A stretch of 64,000 nt of DNA from NCBI GenBank assembly GCA_019636275.1, contig JAHBXY010000007.1, positions 37,334 to 101,333 on the forward strand. The letters are read 5' to 3'. This DNA is from Planctomycetota bacterium (GTDB lineage: Bacteria; Planctomycetota; J058). Position numbers and translations under genes: made by a program. The notes under the pieces were generated by a model, which was not told the origin of the DNA, did not search any database, and was given only the letters and a program-made list of their open reading frames with translations. Positions 33,574 through 41,783 of this stretch are shown in pieces (position 1 is the first letter of the stretch; every line of letters starts with the position of its first letter).

Positions 33574-34963
33574 CTACGGACGCTTCCCGCCGGCGCGCTC
33601 CAGCTCGTCCTTGAGCCCCTGCTGCGGCGGGCCCTGCTGCGGCGCCGACGCGGGGCGCCCGACGCCGAGCGCGCGCAGGTCGTCGCGCAGGGCCGGGAAC
33701 ACGAGCTCGTCGGGGTCGTCGGTCGGCAGCGAGGCGAGGACCCGCTCGAGGTCCGCCGGCGCGCCGCGGCCGTCGACCGGCATGGCGCGGGCGATCCGGT
33801 CGATCTCCGAGTCGCCGCGGTAGTAGCGCAGGTCGCGCGTGAGCGGGTAGAGCGTCGTGCGCCCGTTCAGGGCGTGCTCGACGAACGCGTTGCTGTCGTT
33901 GCACACGCCCAGCGTGAAGTAGCCGCCGTAGGGCAGCTCGGGGTGCGCGGCGCGGTTCGCCTCGAACGAGCGGCGCACCTCGCCGGCCAGACGCACCGCC
34001 TCGACGGCGCGGTCGCCCTCGTACTCGTGCGCGATCCGGCGCCCGGTCCAGGAGGCGCGGTCGTTGACCATCGCGCGGAACTTCGCCTCGCCGTCGATCC
34101 CCATGTAGAAGGACACGTCGACGTTGACCGCGGGGCCGCGGACGACGAGCTCGTGCTGCGAGTGCGTCACCGGCACCTTCAGCGTCGAGCGGCCCGGCAC
34201 CGGGAGCTCGGTGTCGGCCCACATGGGCGCCGCCAGGTCGCGGCCGCCGGCGGACAGCCCGGCGAAGTCGGCGAACATGCGCGCGTCGACGACGCGCACC
34301 GTGTGGCCCGTGGCCGCGAGCAGGCCGAGGAGCTCGGCCGGCGTGGCCGCCTCGCCCTCGCCGTGCGTCACGATCAGGCGCGGCTTGCCGGGCGGGTTCA
34401 CGGCCAGGCGGTTCAGCACGTCGGCCATGCGGGCGCTGTCGGCGGCGCGCGGCGCCAGGTCCGGGTCGGGGACGGCGCCGCGGGGCGTGATCCCGAGCGC
34501 CGCCAGCGGCCGTCGCGCCCGGACGCGGGCGCGGGCGCCGCGGCGGCGACCGGGATCCCGAGCGGCTCGCGCCGCGGGCGGGCCGAGGGCGGGGGCGCGC
34601 CGACCCCGACCGCCTGGCCGCCGGTCGCCGCGACCCCACGCCGGCCGCCGTGGCCACGGCCACGCCGGCGCCCATCTCGCTCACGCGCAGGGCCGGCGCG
34701 CGCTCGAGCGCGTCGACCTCGCCCGTGCGCAGGGCGTGCTCGAGCGCCGCGCGCAGGCGCGCCTTCTGCTCCGCGCTGAGCATGGCGCCGGCGCCCGGCC
34801 GGGTGCCCATGTCGGCGAGCAGGGCGTCCAGCGCGGCGAGCGCGCGCGGGTCGCCCTGCAATTCGCGGGCGAGCTCCGACAGGAGCACGTGCTCGGTCGG
34901 CTGGGCGCGCGCGGGGAGGGCGGCGAGCAGCAGCACGAGGGGGACGAGGAGCGCGCGGCGCAT
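33574..34963 (-). CDS. Secreted protein of unknown function, frameshifted
   Basis: The ATG at 34963 has GGAGG 5 nt upstream and encodes a signal peptide (MRRALLVPLVLLLAALPARA) and a helical segment (LLSELARELQGDPRALAALD). The frame is lost near 34640. From about 34510 another frame runs on to the stop: ARMADVLNRLAVNPPGKPRL, IVTHGEGEAATPAELLGLLA, FYMGIDGEAKFRAMVNDRAS, LPYGGYFTLGVCNDSNAFVE, TRDLRYYRGDSEIDRIARAM. I do not recognise the family; a conserved-looking GVCNDSN could be catalytic, but this is speculation. It is convergent with the Nif11 gene, 101 bp apart. Confidence 0.6.
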
Positions 34964-34985
34964 GGGGACCTCCGGCGGGAGGTCG

Positions 34986-34991
34986 ATCCTA
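34986..34991 (-). promoter_or_regulatory. -10-like TAGGAT before the secreted protein gene
   Basis: TAGGAT on the minus strand, 22 nt before the ATG at 34963, with a GGAGG ribosome-binding site between. Same hexamer as before rmlB. No clear -35. Confidence 0.35.
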
Positions 34992-35079
34992 TCGGCCGCG
35001 GCCGGCGAGGTAAACCGGTCAGGACGTCTGAAGCGATCGACGCTCGCCGGCGAGTCCTGGACCCGCCTTCGACCGGAGC

Positions 35080-35210
35080 AGCACGTGAGGCGAGGGCGAC
35101 GAGGCCGAGCCGCGGCGGCGAGGCGCGCGGGCGACGACGTAGCGACCTGGTTCGAGCCCGCGCGCGCGCCGCGGCCAGCATCGTCGCCCGCAGCCGTCGA
35201 GCACACCTCA
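35080..35210 (-). repeat. Dispersed post-stop-codon repeat, copy B
   Basis: On the minus strand it begins with the TGA of the GMC oxidoreductase gene (35210-35208) and continues GGTGTGCTCGACGGCTGCGG, matching copy A (18371-18508) with a few substitutions and one 3-bp difference up to CACGTG. The complementary GCGGGCGACGA and TCGTCGCCCGC segments are kept. Downstream to 34992 I see nothing else. Confidence 0.85.
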
Positions 35211-36731
35211 GCGGGCGGCGGCGACGACGTGCGGCGCGACGCGCCGGGCGAAGGTGTAGATCGAGATCTGCGGCGGCACGCCGATCGACGTGGGGAACAG
35301 GCTGCCGTCGGCGACGAACAGGCCCTTCACCGCGTGGTGCTCGCCGCGCGACGACACGACCGACCGGCGCGGGTCGTCGCCCATGCGCAGGGTGCCCATG
35401 GGGTGCACCGCCGTGAGCGGCATGGCGTGGCGCGGCAGGCCGCGCGCGGCGATCGCGCCCAGGTCGGCGGCGCGACGGATCGAGAACGGCGCCACCTCGT
35501 AGGGGACGATCACCTCGCGCGCGCCGGCGGCGAGCAGGAGGTGCGCCCCGGCCTCGAGGCCCAGGGCGAGCTGGCGCCGGTCGTCGGGCTCGAGGTGGTA
35601 GTCGATCGTGATCCGGCCGCTGCGCGCGGCGGTCACGCGGCCGGCCGTCTCGTCATGGACCATGGCCGTGAGCGCGGCGACGTGGGGGTACTTGCGCATG
35701 ACCTCGGCGTGCTTCGCGCCGAAGCCCGGGATCTGCGTGGCCGTGCCGATCGGGTGGGCGAAGACCGGCACGAGCCACACGCGCCGGTCGGAGCCGTGGG
35801 CGAAGTCCAGGAACTCGGTGCACTCGTAGGTCTGCGGGATCCCCTTCCAGCCGGCGACCTCGTGGTCGAAGAGGCCCGCGACGACGGCGCCCGGGTGCAT
35901 GCGCAGGTTGCGCCCGGCCTGGCCCGACGGGTCGGGCAGGCCGCTCCGCTGGTGCAGGGCCGCCGAGCCCACCGCGCTGCCGGCCAGGACGACGACCTTG
36001 CCGGTGACCGTGAGCGCGCCCTTCGGGGCGCCCAGGGCGTCGACCAGGACGCCCGTGACGCCCGTGGCGCGGCCGCCGCGCGTCGTCACGCGCTCGACGC
36101 GCGCGTCGCTGACGACGGTCGCGCCGCGGGCGACGGCCGCCGGCAGGAGCACCTTGAGCGCGTTCTGCTTGGCGTCGAACGGGCAGCCCAGCTCGCAGTA
36201 GCCGGCGCCCGTGCAGCCCTGGCGGTTGTGGCGCAGGTAGCCGCCCCGCCAGCCGAGCGCGTCGACGCCGCGCTTGAACAGGCGGTTGTTCTCGTTGAGC
36301 TGCGCGTCCGTGATGTCCACGACGCCCAGGTCGCGCTCGGTGGCCTCGAAGGCCGGCGCCAGGTCGGCCGGCCGGGCCCCCGTGACGGCGAAGCGCGCCG
36401 CCCAGTCCTCGAGCACCTCGTCGGGTGTGCGCTTGCAGAGGCACGTGTTGTGGACCGTCGAGCCGCCGACGCCGTGGCCCTGCAGGACGCGCACCTCGAG
36501 GTCGCTCGTGCTGCGCGCGCCGCGGTCCTGGAACAGCAGCTCGAGCATCTGGTCCTCGACGCGGTTGAAGTCGCGCGAGGTGGCGTGGGCGCCCATCTCC
36601 AGGGCCACGACCGACAGCCCGGCCGCGGCCACGTCGTGGACCATCATCGACCCGCCGGCGCCCGTGCCGACGACGACCACGTCGGCCGTGAGGGTCAGGT
36701 CGCCCGCGTGGTCGCGCCCGGCGAGGAACAC
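35208..36731 (-). CDS. GMC family oxidoreductase
   Basis: 507 residues from a GTG, one base after the upstream stop. FAD-binding VVVGTGAGGSMMVHDVAAAG, GHGVGGSTVHNTCLCKR, CELGCPFDAKQNALKVLLPA, VLAGSAVGSAALHQRSGL and the C-terminal active-site block HPMGTLRMG with GLFVADGSLFPTSIGVPP are typical of GMC enzymes that oxidise alcohols, sugars or sterols. The gene order places it with a gluconate-2-dehydrogenase subunit 3-like protein, a pairing usual for periplasmic GMC dehydrogenases exported by Tat. Substrate unknown. Confidence 0.92.
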   Translation of the reverse strand: MFLAGRDHAGDLTLTADVVVVGTGAGGSMMVHDVAAAGLSVVALEMGAHATSRDFNRVEDQMLELLFQDRGARSTSDLEVRVLQGHGVGGSTVHNTCLCKRTPDEVLEDWAARFAVTGARPADLAPAFEATERDLGVVDITDAQLNENNRLFKRGVDALGWRGGYLRHNRQGCTGAGYCELGCPFDAKQNALKVLLPAAVARGATVVSDARVERVTTRGGRATGVTGVLVDALGAPKGALTVTGKVVVLAGSAVGSAALHQRSGLPDPSGQAGRNLRMHPGAVVAGLFDHEVAGWKGIPQTYECTEFLDFAHGSDRRVWLVPVFAHPIGTATQIPGFGAKHAEVMRKYPHVAALTAMVHDETAGRVTAARSGRITIDYHLEPDDRRQLALGLEAGAHLLLAAGAREVIVPYEVAPFSIRRAADLGAIAARGLPRHAMPLTAVHPMGTLRMGDDPRRSVVSSRGEHHAVKGLFVADGSLFPTSIGVPPQISIYTFARRVAPHVVAAAR

Positions 36732-36732
36732 G

Positions 36733-37308
36733 TCAGGCCCCCGCCGGCCCGTCGTAGCCGATCGCGCGCAGGGCCGCCGCGCGCCGGTAGCCGCCCATGA
36801 AGGCCAGGCCCTTGAGGGCCGCGAAGCCCTGCTTGAGCGGCGTGAGGCCGCTCAGGCGCCAGGCGTTGAGGTGCGCGTCCTGCCGGTCGGGGGCCAGGCG
36901 CGTGAAGCGCGAGAGCGACCCCGAGAGCACGGGCGGCGTGTGCTCGAAGGCGTGCAGCAGCAGGCGCACGTCGGAGCGCACCCAGGGCGCCTGGCGCGCC
37001 AGGTAGCCGTCGGCCCACAGGGCGGCCGCCCGCGGGGCGGCCTCGTCGAGGCCGTCGAGGATGCGCCGGCAGGCCGCCTCGAGCACCAGGAACTCCTTGG
37101 CCGACAGCGCCTGGAGCCCGCCGCGCACGTCGGCGGCCAGGTCGTAGCCGAGGCCCTGCGTGACCGTCAGGCCGCCCAGGCCGACGACGGCGGCCCCGGC
37201 CAGGGCGCGGCGCAGGAGCGTGCGCCGGCGCAGGTGGAGCGCGGCGGGGTCGGGGTCGCCGGGGCGCGGGCCTGGCGCGGACGCGGCGCCGTGGTCGAGT
37301 TCGGTCAT
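36733..37308 (-). CDS. Gluconate 2-dehydrogenase subunit 3-like Tat protein
   Basis: 191 residues. A twin-arginine signal, RRRTLLRRALAGAAVVGLGG, is preceded by ~25 Pro/Asp-rich residues. The mature part (LSAKEFLVLEAACRRILDG, DVRLLLHAFEHTPPV, LTPLKQGFAALKGLAFMGGY) fits the small subunit of gluconate 2-dehydrogenase-type complexes. It would carry the folded GMC partner across the membrane. Stop and next GTG are separated by one base (TGACGTG). Confidence 0.85.
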   Translation of the reverse strand: MTELDHGAASAPGPRPGDPDPAALHLRRRTLLRRALAGAAVVGLGGLTVTQGLGYDLAADVRGGLQALSAKEFLVLEAACRRILDGLDEAAPRAAALWADGYLARQAPWVRSDVRLLLHAFEHTPPVLSGSLSRFTRLAPDRQDAHLNAWRLSGLTPLKQGFAALKGLAFMGGYRRAAALRAIGYDGPAGA

Positions 37309-37333
37309 GTGTCCGCAACGCCCCGGCGCCGGC

Positions 37334-37363
37334 TTGACTTCGCCGCGCGACCGCCGCCACAAT
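37334..37363 (+). promoter_or_regulatory. Putative promoter of the preA-like gene
   Basis: TTGACT (37334-37339), 18-bp spacer, CACAAT (37358-37363). The start point near 37370 leaves a ~50-nt leader with GGAGAG before the ATG at 37420. The gap is divergent with the Tat-exported subunit. Confidence 0.5.
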
Positions 37364-37419
37364 AGCCCGCTTTCGCGCCCGGTGGGCGGGCGCGAGGCGC
37401 ACCTGCGCGTGGAGAGAAC

Positions 37420-38538
37420 ATGATCGACCTCAGCGTCGAGGTGGACGGCCTCAAGTTCGACAACCCCTTCGTGATCGGCTCGGGCCCGCCCGGCTCCAAC
37501 GCGCAGTGCATGATCCGCGCCTTCGAGGACGGCTGGGGCGGCGTCGTGTGCAAGACGCTGAGCCTCGACTCGTCGAAGGTGATCAACGTCGCCCCGCGCT
37601 ACGCGCGCGTGAGCAGCAGCGCCGACCCCAAGGACAAGAAGGCGATCTACGGCTTCGAGAACATCGAGCTGATCTCCGACCGGCCCTTCAAGGACTGGAT
37701 CGACGACTTCAAGCGGGTGAAGGACAAGTTCCCCGGCAAGCCGCTGATCTGCTCGATCATGGAGGAGCACCGCAAGGACGCCTGGCAGGAGATCGTCGAG
37801 CGCTGCCAGGACGCCGGCGTCGACTCCTTCGAGCTGAACCTGTCGTGCCCGCACGGCCTGCCCGAGCGCAAGATGGGCATGGCCATGGGCGAGAACCCGG
37901 ACATCGTCGAGGAGGTGTGCGGGTGGGTGATGGAGAAGGCCAAGGTGCCGGTGTGGGCGAAGATGACGCCCAACGTCGGCCACATCACCGACCCGGCCGG
38001 GGCCGCCTTCCGCGCCGGCTGCCAGGGCGTGAGCGCGATCAACACGATCCTCTCGGTCATGGCCGTCGACCTCGACACGCTGCGCCCGCAGCCTGACGTC
38101 GAGGGTCACACCGTCCCCGGCGGCTACTCCTGCAAGGCGGTGCGGCCGATCGCCCTGCGCATGTGCATGGAGATCACGCGCGCCTTCCCCGGCAAGACGC
38201 TCTCGGGGATCGGCGGCGTGGAGACCGGCGAGGACGCGGCGCAGTTCATCCTGCTCGGCGCGTCGACCGTGCAGGTGTGCACCGGCGTCATGCTCCACGG
38301 CTACAAGATGGTCAAGGACATGAAGACGCAGCTGGCGACCTTCATGGAGAAGCACAAGTTCGAGAAGGTGTCCCAGTTCATGGGGCACAGCCTGCAGTAC
38401 TTCACCACGCACGCCGACCTCGTCGCGCGGCAGCACGCGGCCAAGGTGAAGAAGACCCTGGAGAAGGACGCCGACTGGAAGGGCGACCAGTTCGTCGACC
38501 AGGCGGACGCGCTCACCCGCGCCAAGGTCCAAGGTTAG
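37420..38538 (+). CDS. PreA-like dihydropyrimidine/dihydroorotate dehydrogenase-family protein
   Basis: 372 residues, an FMN TIM barrel of the dihydropyrimidine dehydrogenase (PreA) type: LKFDNPFVIGSGPPGSNAQC, GWGGVVCKTLSL, NLSCPHGLPERKMGMAMGEN, AKMTPNVGHITDPAGAAF, SGIGGVETGEDAAQFILLGA, STVQVCTGVMLHGYKMV. It differs from E. coli PreA in lacking the C-terminal two-[4Fe-4S] ferredoxin domain. The position of the human DPD active-site Cys (in GLACGQ) reads Met here. No PreT gene is adjacent. It may act on a different reduced pyrimidine or need a separate electron carrier (inference). Confidence 0.85.
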   Translation: MIDLSVEVDGLKFDNPFVIGSGPPGSNAQCMIRAFEDGWGGVVCKTLSLDSSKVINVAPRYARVSSSADPKDKKAIYGFENIELISDRPFKDWIDDFKRVKDKFPGKPLICSIMEEHRKDAWQEIVERCQDAGVDSFELNLSCPHGLPERKMGMAMGENPDIVEEVCGWVMEKAKVPVWAKMTPNVGHITDPAGAAFRAGCQGVSAINTILSVMAVDLDTLRPQPDVEGHTVPGGYSCKAVRPIALRMCMEITRAFPGKTLSGIGGVETGEDAAQFILLGASTVQVCTGVMLHGYKMVKDMKTQLATFMEKHKFEKVSQFMGHSLQYFTTHADLVARQHAAKVKKTLEKDADWKGDQFVDQADALTRAKVQG

Positions 38539-38576
38539 TCGCGGCTGCGGCCGAGGATGGCGGGCGCTGCGGTGCG

Positions 38577-38607
38577 TCGGGGTGTCGCGCTTCGCGCGAC
38601 ACCCCGA
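38577..38607 (+). terminator. Perfect 14-bp hairpin after the preA-like gene
   Basis: TCGGGGTGTCGCGC, loop TTC, GCGCGACACCCCGA, 38 bp after the stop. It has no U-tract. A second perfect hairpin, GGCGGCC-AGGA-GGCCGCC, follows at 38624-38641. The rest of the 263-bp gap holds nothing else I can support. Confidence 0.6.
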
Positions 38608-38801
38608 CCGCTCAGGCTCCCTCGGCGGCCAGGAGGCCGCCATCGGTCGCCTTCGCGCCGCAGCGCCTCGCCCTCCTCGGCCTCGCCTGACGCTCCTGCT
38701 GCGAACGCGCCGTCTGGTGTGCTCGGGGGCGGTGGGGCGTGCTGGCGCGAGTCCGCTGGCGGCGCGGGCAGGACAAGAGTGAGCAGTAAGAGGGGGGGAG
38801 G

Positions 38802-40620
38802 GTGACGACGCTGCTCGAGGCGGTGCGGGCAGGGGACCGGGCGGGGGTGGAGACGGCGTGGGCCGCGGCGAGCGAAGGGACGCGCGGGGCGGCGATCGGG
38901 CCGCGGCCGGGGCGGGGGCGCCCGACCTGCTCGAGGTGATGCTCGCGCGGGACTCGGTGGCGCTGCGGGGGTACGTGAGCCAGGCGCTCGTTCGTGCCGG
39001 CCGCGCGCGGGGGGCACCGGTCGTGCGTCGAGCGGCTGATCGCGGCCCGGGCGATCCACGACGACGACGTGCGCGGCCGCAACGCCGCGTCCGAGGCGGC
39101 GGCGCGCGGGGACGTCGAGATGCTGGCGCTGCTCGCGCCGCTCGGGGTCAAGTGGGACCACGTGCTCGACGTGCAGGTCGAGGACGCTGGCTGGCCGGCG
39201 GCGGCCGACGTGGCGTCGCCGCTCCTGAACGCGATCCGGCATGGCAACCTGGCGGCGGTCGAGTTCGTGCTGGCGCAGGGCGCCAGCCCGAACCAGCCGA
39301 CGCTGGCAGGCCGCTCGCCGCTGGGGCTGGCGGAGGCGCTGGAGCAGACGGCTATCGCCGAGCGCCTGCGGGCGGCCGGCGGGGCGCCGCTCGACCGCGA
39401 CGCGCTGACCCTCTTCCAGGCGGCGCGGTTCGGCTTCGTCGACGTCGCGCGCGCCAAGGTGGACGCCGAGACGGACGTGCGGCGCGGGGCCGCGTTCTGG
39501 GCCGCCGCCTCGCGCGGGCACGTCGAGGTGATCCACCTGCTGGCGCCCTGGGCCAAGGACGTGCAGGGCGCGCTCGACGCGGCCGCGGCGGCCGACCGGG
39601 TGGCGGCCGTGCGGGCACTCCTCGGGCTCGGGGCCGACCCGGACAAGATCTCGTCGCCGACCGGGCTCGGCGCCCTGCACTCGGCCGCCGGGAGAGGCGC
39701 GTGCGGGGCCGTGCGTGAGCTCGTGCGGGCCGGCGTGAAGGTCGACCTGAAGAGCAAGGGCGACCGCTGGACGCCGCTCCACCGCGCGGTCGACGAGGGG
39801 CGCGTCGAGGCGGCGCGCCTGCTCCTCGAGGCGGGCGCCGACCCGAACGCGGTCGCCGCCGACGGCAACACGCCGCTCTCGCTCGCCCGGCAGGGCGTCG
39901 AGGCGGAGCGCCTGGTCCCGCTGCTCGAGGCGGCCGGCGCGCGGGCCGGGGCGCGCAAGGACCTGCTCAAGGCGCTCAAGGCGAAGCTGAAGAAGGAGGC
40001 GCGCAAGGCCGTGCGGCCGCTCACGGAGGTGGGCGACGGCGCACCGACCGCGTCCAAGTTCGGCGGCGCGCCCCTGCTCACGGCGGCGCCGCCGCGTCCG
40101 GTGGGCCGCGGCGGGGGGGCGCCCTTGCGGCTCCTCGTGCAGGTGGACCTCCGCGAGCACCCGGAGGCGAAGGAGCGTCAGCCGGCGCTCCTGCAGGTGT
40201 TCTTCGACCCCGACGGACCGCCGCACGGCGTCGCGCGCCTGATCGACCCCGAGGCGCCCGCGGTCACGGACGACGGGGCGGCGCTGCCGGCGCGGCGGAT
40301 CACGGGCTGGGGCAAGCCGGCGAGCGACCACCCCTCGCGCGCGGACGACCCCGCGCGGGCAGGGCCGGCGCTCACGGAGGACGAGCAGGCGGTCCTGCGG
40401 GAGTTGAACCTCGGCGGCGACAAGCTGGGCGGCTGGCCGGACTGGGTGCAGGACCCGGTCTACCCGCCGTGCCCGGAGTGCCAGGCGCCGATGACCCGGC
40501 TGCTGCTCCAGGTCGAGGACGGGCGCCACGTGGCCGTGAGCCTCGGACGCGGGCGTCGGCTACGCGCTCGGGTGCGCGGACCACCCGGACCGGCTGGCGT
40601 TCCTCGTCCCGTCCTGCTGA
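38802..40620 (+). CDS. Ankyrin-repeat protein with YwqG-like C-terminus, frameshifted
   Basis: A GTG at 38802 begins TTLLEAVRAGDRAGVETAWA. The frame shifts near 38900 (GAPDLLEVMLARDSVALRG), returns near 39000, then is open to 40540. Ankyrin repeats are clear: SPLLNAIRHGNLAAVEFVLA, GADPDKISSPTGLGALHSAA, DRWTPLHRAVDEGRVEAARL, GADPNAVAADGNTPLSLARQ. The C-terminal ~180 residues (PALLQVFFDPDGPPH, CPECQAPMTRLLLQVEDG) end in a third frame as DAGVGYALGCADHPDRLAFL, resembling DUF1963/YwqG proteins. At least three indels. Probably a cytosolic interaction or immunity-type protein; function unknown. Confidence 0.65.
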
Positions 40621-41193
40621 TCAGCCGCCTCTGGGGGGCCTGCGGGCGAGGTGCAGGGGGAGCGCCACGAGCCCGTAAAGGAGCAGCGCACCGAGGAGGC
40701 CCCCGGCCGCGACGGCCGGCCCGCGCTCGAACAGGGCCGCGATCGCCCCGACGAGGAGCATGGGGGCGAGGCACAGCCAGGTGAGGTTCCACATGAAGAG
40801 CGCGCGGCGGGCCGCCGCGACCTCTGGGTCCTCGCTGCGCGGCAGGGGCGCCCGGGGGGGATCCTGGGCGACGACGAGCGGCGGCGGCGCGGGCCGCGGC
40901 AGCCGGACCGGCACGTCGCCGTCCAGGAGCGGGCGGGCGCGTACGGCCGCGAGGATCTCGTCGGCGAGGCTGACCGGCTGCTCCTCCGGCTCCGGCGCGT
41001 CCCCCCGCCGCGCGCAGCCCAGGGTGGAGCAGCCGCCGAGCTCGGTCGCGCAGGCCCGGTGGTAGGCGGCCTGGCACCCGGCGCAGCGCCACACCTCGTC
41101 GCCGACGGCGTCCACCCGCTCGCGGCAGAGCGGGCAGCTCGACTCCTGATCACGCGGGCGGAGGCGCGGCGCCTCCACGGTCAGGCCCGCCAC
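40621..41193 (-). CDS. RING-like zinc-finger membrane protein
   Basis: About 190 residues from a GTG at 41193; an ATG at 41313 is the longer alternative and neither has a good ribosome-binding site. CPLCRERVDAVGDEVWRCAG, then CQAAYHRACATELGGC and CARRGD, is a Cys/His array like the prokaryotic RING family (C-x2-C, C-x2-C, H, C). A Pro-rich linker follows, then two membrane helices near the C-terminus (LTWLCLAPMLLVGAIAALF, GGLLGALLLYGLVALPLHLA). Its stop abuts the convergent ankyrin gene's stop. A membrane-tethered adaptor is plausible; ubiquitin-like activity is not claimed. Confidence 0.6.
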   Translation of the reverse strand: MAGLTVEAPRLRPRDQESSCPLCRERVDAVGDEVWRCAGCQAAYHRACATELGGCSTLGCARRGDAPEPEEQPVSLADEILAAVRARPLLDGDVPVRLPRPAPPPLVVAQDPPRAPLPRSEDPEVAAARRALFMWNLTWLCLAPMLLVGAIAALFERGPAVAAGGLLGALLLYGLVALPLHLARRPPRGG

Positions 41194-41359
41194 GCGACCG
41201 GGGGCGCGCCGCGCTCCCGGCGGGCCGATGCCGCGGGCGGGGCGGCCGCGGCCGCGGACGGTCGGCGCGGCGTCGCTCCGAGACGGCGCTCGAGGAGGCG
41301 GCCCACACCCCATGGTGGCCGGCGTCGCGAGGTCGCGCGACCCGCTCTCATGCACCCGG

Positions 41360-41782
41360 TCAGCGATCGGGCTCGTGCAGCTGGAAGGCGTTCCCCTCCG
41401 GGTCGCGGAAGGGCGCCGCGCGCCCGTAGGGCACGGTCTCCACCGGCCCGAGCGCGACCCCGCGCGCGCGCAGGGCGGCGGCGACCTCCTCGATCCCCTC
41501 GACATCGAGGGACACGAACCAGTGGGGGGCGGCCGCGGGCCCGTCGGCGCCGCCGGCGTACAGCGCCACGCGCGCCCCGCCGAGGCGCAGGAAGGCGCAG
41601 CGGCCCTCGTCCTGGAACTCGACCTCGAGCCCCAGCGCGTCGCGGTAGAACGCGAGCATCGCGCCGAGGTCGCGGACCGTGAGGAACAGGTAGCTCAGGC
41701 GCGCGCCGGCCAGCGGGCCGGCCGCCCCCGCCCGATCGGCGGCAGGCGCGTCCTCGTGCTCATGACGGGCCGGGCGGTCCAC
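41360..41782 (-). CDS. VOC family (glyoxalase-like) protein
   Basis: 140 residues from a GTG one base after the upstream stop (TGACGTG). A ~28-residue polar N-terminus precedes one vicinal-oxygen-chelate unit: LSYLFLTVRDLGAMLAFYRD, LEVEFQDEGRCAFLRLGG, HWFVSLDVEGIEEVAAALRA and PFRDPEGNAFQLHEPDR with the metal-binding Glu/His region. Likely a dimeric metalloenzyme or resistance-type protein. It shares the YdeP-like gene's transcript. Confidence 0.85.
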   Translation of the reverse strand: MDRPARHEHEDAPAADRAGAAGPLAGARLSYLFLTVRDLGAMLAFYRDALGLEVEFQDEGRCAFLRLGGARVALYAGGADGPAAAPHWFVSLDVEGIEEVAAALRARGVALGPVETVPYGRAAPFRDPEGNAFQLHEPDR

Positions 41783-41783
41783 G

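Noticed and set aside
40621..41193. RING-like protein as a ubiquitin ligase
   Set aside because: Only the zinc-binding pattern is visible; no E1, E2 or ubiquitin-like gene is present in the window.
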